Shown: positions 1 through 7,500 of the stretch, piece by piece
Layout of the letters: every line of letters begins with the position of its first letter
Position numbering within the stretch: the first letter of the stretch is position 1
Source: an uncultured Alphaproteobacteria bacterium
GTDB taxonomy: Bacteria > Pseudomonadota > Alphaproteobacteria > Micavibrionales > Micavibrionaceae
NCBI GenBank assembly: GCA_946481105.1
Contig: CAMLMM010000012.1
Coordinates: forward strand, 1-33,734
Direction: 5' to 3'
DNA length: 33,734 bases
Position numbers and translations under genes: made by a program
The notes under the pieces: model-generated
Told to the model about the DNA's origin: nothing
What the model saw: only the letters and a program-made list of their open reading frames with translations
Databases searched by the model: none

Positions 1-846
1 CGGGGACCAAAACCGGAGAAAAAGCGCCGTCCGGAAGAGCTGGCTAATGGTAGGGTTAGTGAAACGACATCCCTGCGCGATATGAAAGAATTCGTGCCGA
101 TGATGCAGAAAATGCGTGGCCGCTGGCGCATGACTGAGGCACAGTGCGCCTGGCTGCTCTGTTTCTTCCTGCATGGGTTTGAAGAGCGGGGCGGTGGTTC
201 AGAAAGCTATGTGACACATCCGGTCGCGGTTGCCAGTCTGGTACAGAAATACGGCAATAAAATTCTGAAAGATCCCCATCTGGTCTGGCGCGCGACACTG
301 GCGGCGCTGCTACATGATGTCGGGGAGCATACCAATTTCAAACTGAATGAGGATCTGCCCGGCTTATTGTCCAAGGAAGTGGTGCAGGAAGTCCAGGATC
401 TGCATAAAGGCAATGATGAAAAATACTTCGATTACATCCGCCGCATTGCCCGCAACCCTGTCACGGCCTTAGTTAAGTTATGCGATATTGCCCATAATAC
501 AGATGGCCATGCCAAAACCAAATTGAAGCAGGATTTTGTATACCGTCTGGCCGCCGCCTATCTGCGCGCCGCCATTGAACAGTCACCGGATGTTGTGCGC
601 CCGGATGGCGAGATGAAAACGGTACGGGACTTTGCGCTGGATACCGGGATTTGCAGCTCAGAAGAGGCCTTCCGCCGGATTGAAAATATTGCTAATAAAA
701 GTAGTCCCGACGAAAAAGGCGAAGGGATTAATTTTAAACTTACGACTATTGTTAACGAAGATTATCTTGCAAATTTGAACCCGGATAAAACTGCACCACC
801 TTATGCCCATCCACACCGAGACCCGTCAATTTCCTTACAGCTCTGA
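1..846 (+). CDS. HD-domain phosphohydrolase, RelA/SpoT-like (5' end beyond window)
   Basis: The reading frame is open from base 1. The first ATG is at 82, but it has no visible ribosome binding site and the frame upstream encodes a basic stretch, so the true start may lie outside the window. Numbered from that ATG, the protein has the HD metal-binding residues His46 (in THPVAV), His78-Asp79 (in LLHDVGE) and Asp135 (in LCDIAHN). This spacing and the flanking sequence resemble the (p)ppGpp-hydrolase HD domain of RelA/SpoT and MESH1 proteins. There is no synthetase domain in the visible part. The C-terminal 60 residues look unstructured. The 3' end overlaps the next gene by 44 bases in another frame. 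A metal-dependent phosphohydrolase is well supported; the substrate, alarmone or other nucleotide, is inference. Confidence 0.75.
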   Translation, partial: RGPKPEKKRRPEELANGRVSETTSLRDMKEFVPMMQKMRGRWRMTEAQCAWLLCFFLHGFEERGGGSESYVTHPVAVASLVQKYGNKILKDPHLVWRATLAALLHDVGEHTNFKLNEDLPGLLSKEVVQEVQDLHKGNDEKYFDYIRRIARNPVTALVKLCDIAHNTDGHAKTKLKQDFVYRLAAAYLRAAIEQSPDVVRPDGEMKTVRDFALDTGICSSEEAFRRIENIANKSSPDEKGEGINFKLTTIVNEDYLANLNPDKTAPPYAHPHRDPSISLQL

Positions 847-1264
847 ACAGATTTTTGATCTGGTCGCGGATGTTGAAAAATATCCTGAATTTCTTCCCTG
901 GTGCCTGGAATGTACGGTTGTAAAACGGACGGATAAACTTATCGTTGCCAATCTGGTTGTTGGATATAAATTAATCCGCGAATGGTTCGGATCGAAGGTT
1001 ACACTTGACCGACCGAATTCAATCAAGGTTGAGTATGTAAACGGTCCACTGCGTTATCTTAAAAACTCATGGAAGTTCACATCGAACAAAGACGGTAGCT
1101 GTACCGTCGATTTTCATGTCGATTTTGAATTCAAAAGCCCATTCCTGGAAAAAATGATGGGGATGTTTTTCAATGAGATCGTTAAACGTATGGTGGCGGC
1201 CTTTGAAGCGCGCGCCGTAAAACTATATCAGAATGAGGATTTTCTTTTATCGCCTGAAGAATAA
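803..1264 (+). CDS. COQ10/RatA-family START-domain protein (SRPBCC fold)
   Basis: The 153-residue protein begins with the family hallmark: HTETRQFPYSSEQIFDLVADVEKYPEFLPW runs over roughly residues 4-33. The rest fits a single polyketide-cyclase/START-like hydrophobic-pocket domain. The length and start match alphaproteobacterial members, so the ATG at 803 is preferred even though it overlaps the upstream gene by 44 bases. Mitochondrial COQ10 binds ubiquinone and aids its use in respiration. The E. coli homologue RatA was described as a ribosome-association toxin. In alphaproteobacteria the gene is often near cinA and ispDF, as here, which favours the quinone-binding role by context. The family is sure; the precise role is not. 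Confidence 0.88.
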   Translation: MPIHTETRQFPYSSEQIFDLVADVEKYPEFLPWCLECTVVKRTDKLIVANLVVGYKLIREWFGSKVTLDRPNSIKVEYVNGPLRYLKNSWKFTSNKDGSCTVDFHVDFEFKSPFLEKMMGMFFNEIVKRMVAAFEARAVKLYQNEDFLLSPEE

Positions 1265-1280
1265 CTGAAAGGAATATATC

Positions 1281-2042
1281 ATGTCCCGCTTTATTGGCCT
1301 CTATGCCCTGACCGCTTGTACTGTTTTATTAGTTTATCCTGCGTGGGCGCAGGAAACGGCCAAGCCCCCAGTTAATCCTAATCAAACCGCCGTCAGCCTG
1401 TCGGCATCCGACCAGAAAGACGTCCAGCAGGACACGCTGGTCGCCAGCCTGCGGATTGAAATGGACGATAAAGATGCCCGCAAAGTTCAGGACGCCATTA
1501 ACAAGGCGATGCAGAAAGCATTGGAAACCACCAAAGCCTATCCAAAAATAAAGGCCAGCACAGGCCAGTACTATGTGTACCAGTATGACCCGAATCCGTC
1601 GCCAAAGCCGTTAAGCCATGCCGAAATGATGAAGCGCATGATGTGGAAAGGCAGCCAGACCTTCGATATCCAGTCCAAAGACGCGGCGGCGGTTCTGGAA
1701 GTGGCCGGTAAAATGCAGGATATGGGCTTTGTAATGAATGGCCTGAATTACATGCTGTCGACGGAAGCGCAGGAGACTCATAAAGATGAATTGCTGGTCG
1801 GCGCATTGCAGAAAATTCAAAAGAAGGCGGATCTGATCGCCAAGAGCCTGGGCAAAACCGGATATGATATCGTCGAAGTGAATGTCGACGGCGTCGATAT
1901 GCCGTCGCAGCCGCCGATGATGATGAAAGCCATGCGCGCTGAAATGGCGGGTGCGGCGGACATGGCCGTTGCCGCACCAGTGGCGGCACCGGGCGAAACG
2001 ACAGTTACGCTGACCGTTTCCGCGAAGGTTCTGCTGAAGTAA
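1281..2042 (+). CDS. Secreted SIMPL-domain (DUF541) protein
   Basis: An AAAGGA ribosome binding site precedes the ATG. Residues 1-23 form a signal peptide with a hydrophobic core and a likely cleavage after AWA, giving a mature protein that starts QETAKPP. The remainder has the SIMPL (DUF541) pattern: a conserved start with VSLSASDQKDVQQDTLVASL, a central region in which DAAAVLEVAGKMQDMGF resembles the SIMPL repeat, the LVGALQKIQKKADLIAKSLG helix, and a C-terminal VTLTVSAKVLLK strand. The family forms oligomeric periplasmic or outer-membrane assemblies in several bacteria, and its function is poorly defined. The gene lies 16 bases after the COQ10-like gene and is probably co-transcribed. Its 3' end overlaps the convergent glycosyltransferase-like gene by 38 bases. 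Confidence 0.8.
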   Translation: MSRFIGLYALTACTVLLVYPAWAQETAKPPVNPNQTAVSLSASDQKDVQQDTLVASLRIEMDDKDARKVQDAINKAMQKALETTKAYPKIKASTGQYYVYQYDPNPSPKPLSHAEMMKRMMWKGSQTFDIQSKDAAAVLEVAGKMQDMGFVMNGLNYMLSTEAQETHKDELLVGALQKIQKKADLIAKSLGKTGYDIVEVNVDGVDMPSQPPMMMKAMRAEMAGAADMAVAAPVAAPGETTVTLTVSAKVLLK

Positions 2043-2955
2043 CCAACGTATCGGTTTCGCCGTTATAATCAGGGCATCGCAAGGTGCCCTGATATTCTTT
2101 TCCAGCAAAGGTTCTCAGGGTCGTAAGAATAGAACGGTTGCGGCGCATTTCATCATAGCCGGATACATGCAGAATGCCGATGGTCTTATTGGGCAAATAC
2201 GGTTCGACAAAGGCGCCGCGTTCTTCGTCATAGGGTGGCGCCACTTCGCACAGCCATTGCGACCACGCAGGAAGGCTTTCAAAACTGTAACCTTCCAGAT
2301 GACACAGAATGCCCAGACATAATTGTTCGGCGGTGAATACTTTACCACGTTTGGCGGCTTCGATCACCAATTCCTGCCAGCGTTTCCAGTGAGGCACATC
2401 GGCGCGCATGGCAAAGACGCCGGCCTGCAAAACATGAAACGGGTAAAGCTGTTTTGCGACTTTCCAGCCGAATGCTTTTTTGGCATTGGTGAAATAAAAC
2501 CCACGGACTTTCAAGGGTAGGGGGCCAAGCCATTTGATGCGCACGGCACGGGGGTAGGCGCGGTCCACCTGCCCGGCAATAGCCAGCTTGCCACGGTCCG
2601 CTCCTTGCAAGAACAGGTCAAATCCTTCCCAGTCCTGCACCCAGGTATCGGCGTCCATCCAGATATAGACATCATGGCCGGGGAAATAGGTGTTGATCCA
2701 GGGGCGGCAGACACAGGATTTCAGATAGTTGCGGCCACGTATCTTCCATGGGGCGATATCGCAGGGCCAGTCCGGCGCATAGACGTAGTCGACATTGTCC
2801 TTAAGCCAGGCGCGGTCTTCATCGGTCAGGCCTGTATCCATCACGGCAAACTTGAAATTCTTCGCCTGGGGGAAGCGTTTGATCGACCAGATCATTTCAC
2901 GCAACAGCGGAAAATAATTATGGTCGGCACCGGAACATATAACAACGGATGTCAT
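2005..2955 (-). CDS. Glycosyltransferase-like protein with DxD motif
   Basis: The 316-residue protein has no signal peptide or membrane segment. The N-terminus (MTSVVICSGADHNYFPLLREMIWSI) has the look of a nucleotide-sugar-binding Rossmann start. A DxD motif, Asp101-Ala-Asp103 in YIWMDADTW, is the metal/nucleotide-sugar ligand of GT-A enzymes. The region around FHVLQAGVFAMRADVPHWKRW and the later EQLCLGILCHLEG resembles the acceptor-side of family-8-like and related transferases. Donor and acceptor cannot be read from sequence. It starts 2 bases upstream of the stop of the following minus-strand cluster's last gene, pncC, so it is the distal gene of the ispDF-pgpA-pncC run. The last 20 or so residues overlap the terminator and end of the SIMPL gene and may be dispensable. 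Confidence 0.68.
   Translation of the reverse strand: MTSVVICSGADHNYFPLLREMIWSIKRFPQAKNFKFAVMDTGLTDEDRAWLKDNVDYVYAPDWPCDIAPWKIRGRNYLKSCVCRPWINTYFPGHDVYIWMDADTWVQDWEGFDLFLQGADRGKLAIAGQVDRAYPRAVRIKWLGPLPLKVRGFYFTNAKKAFGWKVAKQLYPFHVLQAGVFAMRADVPHWKRWQELVIEAAKRGKVFTAEQLCLGILCHLEGYSFESLPAWSQWLCEVAPPYDEERGAFVEPYLPNKTIGILHVSGYDEMRRNRSILTTLRTFAGKEYQGTLRCPDYNGETDTLVTSAEPSRKRSA
2069..2101 (+). terminator. Probable intrinsic terminator of the 82-2042 gene set
   Basis: An 8-bp perfect stem (2069-2076 with 2085-2092) encloses an 8-base loop and is followed by TATTCTTTT. It lies 27 bases after the SIMPL stop codon, in the right orientation. It is embedded in the 3' coding region of the convergent gene on the minus strand. 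Confidence 0.6.
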
Positions 2956-2957
2956 GA

Positions 2958-3431
2958 TTAAGAGTCCTTCAACATATTCAAAACATAAGTGAGTGCAGTA
3001 TCGCGGGTTTGTTCGCGTACCCCGGCGCGGTCGCCGGGAAAAACATGGCGGTAAACTTGCGCGCCACCATCTTTACTGGCGATGCCGATATACACAAGGC
3101 CAACGGGTTTATCTGACGATCCGCCACCCGGTCCGGCAATCCCGGTAACTGAAATGGCGATATCGGCCAGCGAATGAGCAAGCGCGCCAAGCGCCATTTC
3201 GCGCGCCGTTGGTTCGCTCACCGCGCCGTGTGCCTGTAATGTATCCGGCTTTACGCCCAGCATGTCCATTTTGGCGTCGTTGGAGTAGGTAATAAAACCA
3301 CGGTCAAACACATCTGACGATCCGGCCAGATCGGTAATCGCCGCGCCGATCATCCCGCCGGTGCAGGATTCGGCGGTGGCCAGTTTCAGGCCTTTGGCCC
3401 GCAAGGTGTCATTAAGGGTTTTTATCAGCAT
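2958..3431 (-). CDS. pncC: CinA C-terminal-domain protein, nicotinamide-nucleotide amidase type
   Basis: The protein is a single CinA C-terminal domain: LATAESCTGGMIGAAITDLAGSS near the start, FITYSNDAKMDMLGV, and VTGIAGPGGGSSDKPVGLVYIGI. Proteins with this domain deamidate nicotinamide mononucleotide to nicotinate mononucleotide in pyridine-nucleotide recycling. The N-terminal molybdopterin-binding-like domain of full CinA is absent, as in PncC and alphaproteobacterial homologues. I chose the ATG at 3431, which overlaps the pgpA stop codon in an ATGCTGA junction and indicates translational coupling. A longer frame starting at 3473 would add 14 residues that do not resemble the family. Context with pgpA and ispDF is common in alphaproteobacteria. 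Confidence 0.9.
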   Translation of the reverse strand: MLIKTLNDTLRAKGLKLATAESCTGGMIGAAITDLAGSSDVFDRGFITYSNDAKMDMLGVKPDTLQAHGAVSEPTAREMALGALAHSLADIAISVTGIAGPGGGSSDKPVGLVYIGIASKDGGAQVYRHVFPGDRAGVREQTRDTALTYVLNMLKDS

Positions 3432-3988
3432 TGTATTCCCAGCATCAATAATAAGGCAAAAGTGAGGGCGCACGTAATATAAGCCGCCAGCGCAGCCAGA
3501 ATGTCGTCAGCCATCACGCCAATAGCCCCTGTCAACTTTTTATCCGCCACGCCTATTATGAGTGGTTTCCAGGCGTCGAACAACCGGAACAGTAAGAAGC
3601 CAATCGCATAAAGCAGGAAAGATGACCCCATGCCGGGTGTCAGGGCGATAAGTGCGATAAGAAGAAAAACAGCGGCAACTTCATCTATGACGATAAAGGA
3701 TGAATCATGCTCAGTCAGTTTTTTCTCCAGCTGACTTGTTGCCCATAAACCTGTTACAAATAGGATTCCTGATATCATCAGCACCGTTATAGCATCGGTA
3801 AAAAACAGAATTGGCAGGACAACAACAAGCCCGCCCAGGCTTCCCCATGTGCCGGGGCCGGGTATCCCAAGCCCGGTTCCGAACCAGGTTGCCAGCAAAA
3901 ATGAAGGGGACAGCCTAGAGCAGCCGTTCAGAAAAATTCTGCGCCGTTGGCGGTATTCTTCGGTTTTGGCTTTTAATTTTTCCAGCAT
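3425..3988 (-). CDS. pgpA: Phosphatidylglycerophosphatase A
   Basis: It dephosphorylates phosphatidylglycerol phosphate to phosphatidylglycerol in the inner membrane. Family blocks are clear: ATWFGTGLGIPGPGTWGSLGG near residues 34-54, VIDEVAAVFLLIALI around 100-115, and FLLFRLFDAWKPLIIG followed by GAIGVMADDILAAL near the C-terminus. Several hydrophobic segments fit a multi-pass membrane protein. At 187 residues it is slightly longer than usual, owing to a charged N-terminal helix (MLEKLKAKTEEYRQRR). Its start codon directly abuts the ispDF stop, and its stop overlaps the pncC start, so the three genes are a translationally coupled unit. Confidence 0.92.
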   Translation of the reverse strand: MLEKLKAKTEEYRQRRRIFLNGCSRLSPSFLLATWFGTGLGIPGPGTWGSLGGLVVVLPILFFTDAITVLMISGILFVTGLWATSQLEKKLTEHDSSFIVIDEVAAVFLLIALIALTPGMGSSFLLYAIGFLLFRLFDAWKPLIIGVADKKLTGAIGVMADDILAALAAYITCALTFALLLMLGIQC

Positions 3989-5155
3989 CTAGAATAAACC
4001 TGTCACGATGGCTTGTGCGGCAATGCCTTCACGCCGACCGGTGAAACCTAATTGTTCCGTAGTGGTAGCCTTGACACTGATCTGTTTCACATCAAGGCCG
4101 CAAATGGCGGCGATGCGCGTACGAATAATATCGCGGTGAGGTCCGATTTTGGGGGACTCACAAATAACTGTAGTATCGATATGAGTTACGCGCCCGCCCT
4201 GAGCAATAACAGCCTCCATCGCTGCGTTTAAAAAGACAGCACTATCCATGCCTTTGTAATCGTTGTTGCCGGGGGGGAAATGGCTTCCGATATCGCCATC
4301 GGCAATCAGGCCGTAAAGCGCATCGGTAATGGCATGCAGCACGACATCGGCGTCGGAGTGCCCCGCCAGTTTATGTGTATGCGGAATATCAATGCCGCCG
4401 ATACGGATATGGCTCGCGGCGTCGCCAAAGGCGTGAACATCGAACCCGGTAGCGGTACGTGGAACAGGATAGGAAGAGGCGAGAAGTTTTTCGGCCAGCA
4501 TGATATCCTCAGCATGGGTGATTTTTATATTGGTGCGCGGTCCCGTCACAAACGCTACAGGTAATCCGGCGGCGCTGGCCAGGGAAGTGTCATCGGTAAA
4601 ATTTCCCCCGGCATGTTTCTGGTGCGCGGTCATGATATCGCCATAACGGAACCCCTGCGGCGTCTGTACGGTCACCAAGCCGTTTCGGTCGACGATTTCG
4701 TGCAAATAATTTTGATCGTGGCGGCGCAACGTATCACTGACGGGGCAGATAAGGGTCGCGGCACGATGAGTTGCAACGGCGTCTACCAGTTTCTGTATGT
4801 AGTCCGGTGTCAGGCATGGCCGCGCGGCATCATGAATAAGAACGATATCGTCAGGATTCAATTTAAGCGAAGCAAGGCCATTGAATACGCTTTGCTGGCG
4901 TGTATTACCGCCTGTGGCGGGCGGTAGGATGGAGAGACCTGCAATAGATTCAGAGTATAAATCACCATGGGTTTCATTAATGACGACCTGAATTGCCGAT
5001 AAATTTGGGCAGGACAGGAAAACGTCCAGCGTATGCCGCAGAATGGTTTTTTTGCCGATTTTTGCGTATTGTTTAGGCAAATCCGCGTTAAAACGCGTGC
5101 CCGTCCCGCCGGCAACGATAATAACGGCGAATTTATGCTGGTGTTTGTCGGTCAT
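3989..5155 (-). CDS. ispDF: Bifunctional 2-C-methyl-D-erythritol 4-phosphate cytidylyltransferase / 2,4-cyclodiphosphate synthase
   Basis: This single 388-residue protein performs two non-consecutive steps of the MEP isoprenoid pathway. The IspD half (about residues 1-228) has the CTP-binding signature VAGGTGTRFNADLPKQYAKI, the LIHDAARPC block and DDTSLASAAGLPVAFVTG. The IspF half (about 230-388) has GFDVHAFG with the metal-binding Asp and His, AGHSDADVVLHAITDALYGL, GDIGSHFPP and the C-terminal KATTTEQLGFTGRREGIAAQA. The fusion is characteristic of alphaproteobacteria and a few other groups. It is divergent from ntrY with a 51-bp gap that should hold both promoters. dxr, the first committed step, is also in this window at 22654-23817. 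Confidence 0.97.
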   Translation of the reverse strand: MTDKHQHKFAVIIVAGGTGTRFNADLPKQYAKIGKKTILRHTLDVFLSCPNLSAIQVVINETHGDLYSESIAGLSILPPATGGNTRQQSVFNGLASLKLNPDDIVLIHDAARPCLTPDYIQKLVDAVATHRAATLICPVSDTLRRHDQNYLHEIVDRNGLVTVQTPQGFRYGDIMTAHQKHAGGNFTDDTSLASAAGLPVAFVTGPRTNIKITHAEDIMLAEKLLASSYPVPRTATGFDVHAFGDAASHIRIGGIDIPHTHKLAGHSDADVVLHAITDALYGLIADGDIGSHFPPGNNDYKGMDSAVFLNAAMEAVIAQGGRVTHIDTTVICESPKIGPHRDIIRTRIAAICGLDVKQISVKATTTEQLGFTGRREGIAAQAIVTGLF

Positions 5156-5206
5156 ATCACTGGTTTAGCTTGATTTTTTGCTGCTGAACAGGGATATTTC
5201 GTCGTC

Positions 5207-7486
5207 ATGAACACGATAACTGCACCCTCCCTGCGGCGGCGCATTCAGAAGCCTATTCGGCATCTATGGGCGCGAAGCCGCCTGAACACATCATGGGATG
5301 GGCGTTTTGCCACTTTCCTGTTTTTCTTGGCTTTGGGACTTGGTTTTTGTACCTATGCCGCCCTGCGCTCAGTTCCGCCATTCGACAGCAATCCGGATAT
5401 CCTTATCTGGCTGCTGAATGTCGACCTTATCGTTCTCTGCGGACTGGGTATGCTGATCGCACGGCGCGTCGTCCTGATTTACACGGTTCTGCGCCGTGGG
5501 ATACCGGGTGCGCGCCTGCACTTACGTCTGGTTTATATCTTTGGCCTTTTGGCGATGGCGCCGGCGGTCATCATGACGATTTTCTCGTTATTCTTCTTCC
5601 ATTACGGTGTGCAGACATGGTTCAGCGATCGTGTGAAAACGGCGGTGCAGGAATCACAGGAAGTCGCCGAAGCCTATCTGCGTGAACATCATCAGGTGAT
5701 TAAAGCCGACGTTCTGGCCATGGCAAAAGATCTCGATCATGAATCGATGCTGGCCATCGTTAATCCAGCCGGGTTTAACAAGTTTATTCAGACACAGTCC
5801 ATTATTCGCGGGTTGCCCGAAGTTGTCCTGTTTCAAAAAAGTGGAACGGTCCTGAATGAAACCGGTATTTCCACGGGATTTGATATGGATGATGTTCCGG
5901 CTTATGCGCTTGATCGGGCAGATAGCGGGGATGTCGTACTGCTGACGGATATGGACGATAGTCTGGTGCGCGCCCTGATTAAGATGACCAATTTTCCTGA
6001 CGCGTACCTGTTTGTCGGGCGTCCGGTCGAAGCCAATGTACTGAAACATCTGGAAACAACCAAGGAAGCCAGCCAGAAATATAACGAAATGACAACCCAT
6101 TATACCGGGTTACGAACATCCGTTACCTTGATTTATGTGGTGGTGGCGGTTGTGCTGCTGTTATCGGCTATCTGGTTTGCACTGGTTTTTGCCCGGCGTC
6201 TTTCGCTGCCGATTACGCAGTTGATTGAAGCGTCCGAGCGGGTGCGGCAGGGCGAGTTAACATCAAGCATTCAGGATAACAGCGGCTTTGAAGAATTCGA
6301 TTTTCTAAACCGGTCATTTAACCGCATGACCAAACAGATTCGTGATCAGCGTGATGAATTAATTGAAGCCAATCGCCGCATGGATGAGCGTCGTCAATTC
6401 ACCGAAACGATTCTGGCGGGCGTCACGTCAGGTGTGCTGGGGCTGGATAAATCGGGCGTTGTGACGCTGGCAAATAATTCAGCCGCGCAAATTCTGCAGA
6501 AAGACAATAAGGAAATCGTCGGCGCGGATGCCGAGACTCTGATCCCAGGTATCGGGGAACTGATAATTCAGGCCTATGCCAAGCCGCATAAGGTTCATCA
6601 GTCGGATATCCGTATCCAGCAGGCGAACGGAGCGCGCCGGGTTTTTCTGGTGCGGGTGACGATTGAATTGCTGGGTGAGAAAGATGTCGGCGCTATTATC
6701 ACGTTTGATGATATCACCAATTTGCAGTCCGCACAGCGCAAAGCAGCCTGGGCCGATGTCGCGCGACGCATCGCGCACGAAATAAAAAACCCGCTGACGC
6801 CCATTCAATTGTCAGCGGAACGGTTGAAGCGAAAATATTTGAGTAAACTTGAAACGGACGATCAGGCTATTTTCAGTCAGTGCATTGATACGATCGTGCG
6901 TCATGTTGATGATATCGGGCATATGGTCAATGAATTTTCAGCTTTTGCGCGCCTACCGGAGCCGAAGTTTCAGCCATGCCAGATTATCCCCGTATTGCGT
7001 GACAGCATTCTGTTTTACCGCGAAGCGCATCCGGGGCTGCGTTTTATTGGGCTGGACAGTCTTGATAGACTGAAAGATGTCCAGATTGTCTGTGACGAAC
7101 AGCAGATTCGTCAGGTCATGACGAATATCCTGCAAAATGCTATTGAATCTATTGATGAACGCGGTAAAAAGGAGCCGGGCCGAAGCCTGGTTCTGGGGAT
7201 ATATGCCCGTAAAACGGAAGATGAGATTTTTATTTCCCTGGGTGACAGTGGCTTGGGGTTCCCGAAAGACCATGATCTTGACAGTTTAACCGAGCCTTAT
7301 GTGACATTTAAAGAAAAAGGTACAGGGCTGGGGCTTGCCATTGTTAAAAAAATTATGGAAGATCATGGCGGACGTATTATATTCGGGCAGGAGAATCAGT
7401 TAGAATTGACTCCGCAGTTGGCGGAAGAATGGGCTAACATGGGTGGGGCTACCGTGACATTGGTTCTGCCATTGAAAGATAACTAA
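5207..7486 (+). CDS. ntrY: Sensor histidine kinase NtrY
   Basis: The 759-residue membrane kinase has the full NtrY layout. Membrane segments lie near residues 34-53, 65-92 and 108-132. A periplasmic region runs from about 135 to 302, then comes a fourth membrane segment at 305-328. A HAMP linker follows at about 330-385 and a PAS domain at about 395-505. The HisKA dimerisation motif has the phosphorylated His524 in RIAHEIKNPLTP. The ATPase domain shows the N box (ILQNAIESID, Asn644), the G1 box (GDSGLGF, from 679) and the G2 box (KGTGLGLAIV, from 704). NtrY responds to nitrogen status or redox in different alphaproteobacteria and phosphorylates NtrX, which is encoded 14 bases downstream. No ntrB-ntrC pair precedes it here, unlike in many relatives. 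Confidence 0.95.
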   Translation: MNTITAPSLRRRIQKPIRHLWARSRLNTSWDGRFATFLFFLALGLGFCTYAALRSVPPFDSNPDILIWLLNVDLIVLCGLGMLIARRVVLIYTVLRRGIPGARLHLRLVYIFGLLAMAPAVIMTIFSLFFFHYGVQTWFSDRVKTAVQESQEVAEAYLREHHQVIKADVLAMAKDLDHESMLAIVNPAGFNKFIQTQSIIRGLPEVVLFQKSGTVLNETGISTGFDMDDVPAYALDRADSGDVVLLTDMDDSLVRALIKMTNFPDAYLFVGRPVEANVLKHLETTKEASQKYNEMTTHYTGLRTSVTLIYVVVAVVLLLSAIWFALVFARRLSLPITQLIEASERVRQGELTSSIQDNSGFEEFDFLNRSFNRMTKQIRDQRDELIEANRRMDERRQFTETILAGVTSGVLGLDKSGVVTLANNSAAQILQKDNKEIVGADAETLIPGIGELIIQAYAKPHKVHQSDIRIQQANGARRVFLVRVTIELLGEKDVGAIITFDDITNLQSAQRKAAWADVARRIAHEIKNPLTPIQLSAERLKRKYLSKLETDDQAIFSQCIDTIVRHVDDIGHMVNEFSAFARLPEPKFQPCQIIPVLRDSILFYREAHPGLRFIGLDSLDRLKDVQIVCDEQQIRQVMTNILQNAIESIDERGKKEPGRSLVLGIYARKTEDEIFISLGDSGLGFPKDHDLDSLTEPYVTFKEKGTGLGLAIVKKIMEDHGGRIIFGQENQLELTPQLAEEWANMGGATVTLVLPLKDN

Positions 7487-7500
7487 CCAGAAAAGTTTTA

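Noticed and set aside
1498..2108. Two long open frames antisense to the SIMPL gene.
   Set aside because: The plus-strand gene has a signal peptide, ribosome binding site and family pattern; the antisense frames are His/Arg/Pro-rich shadows.
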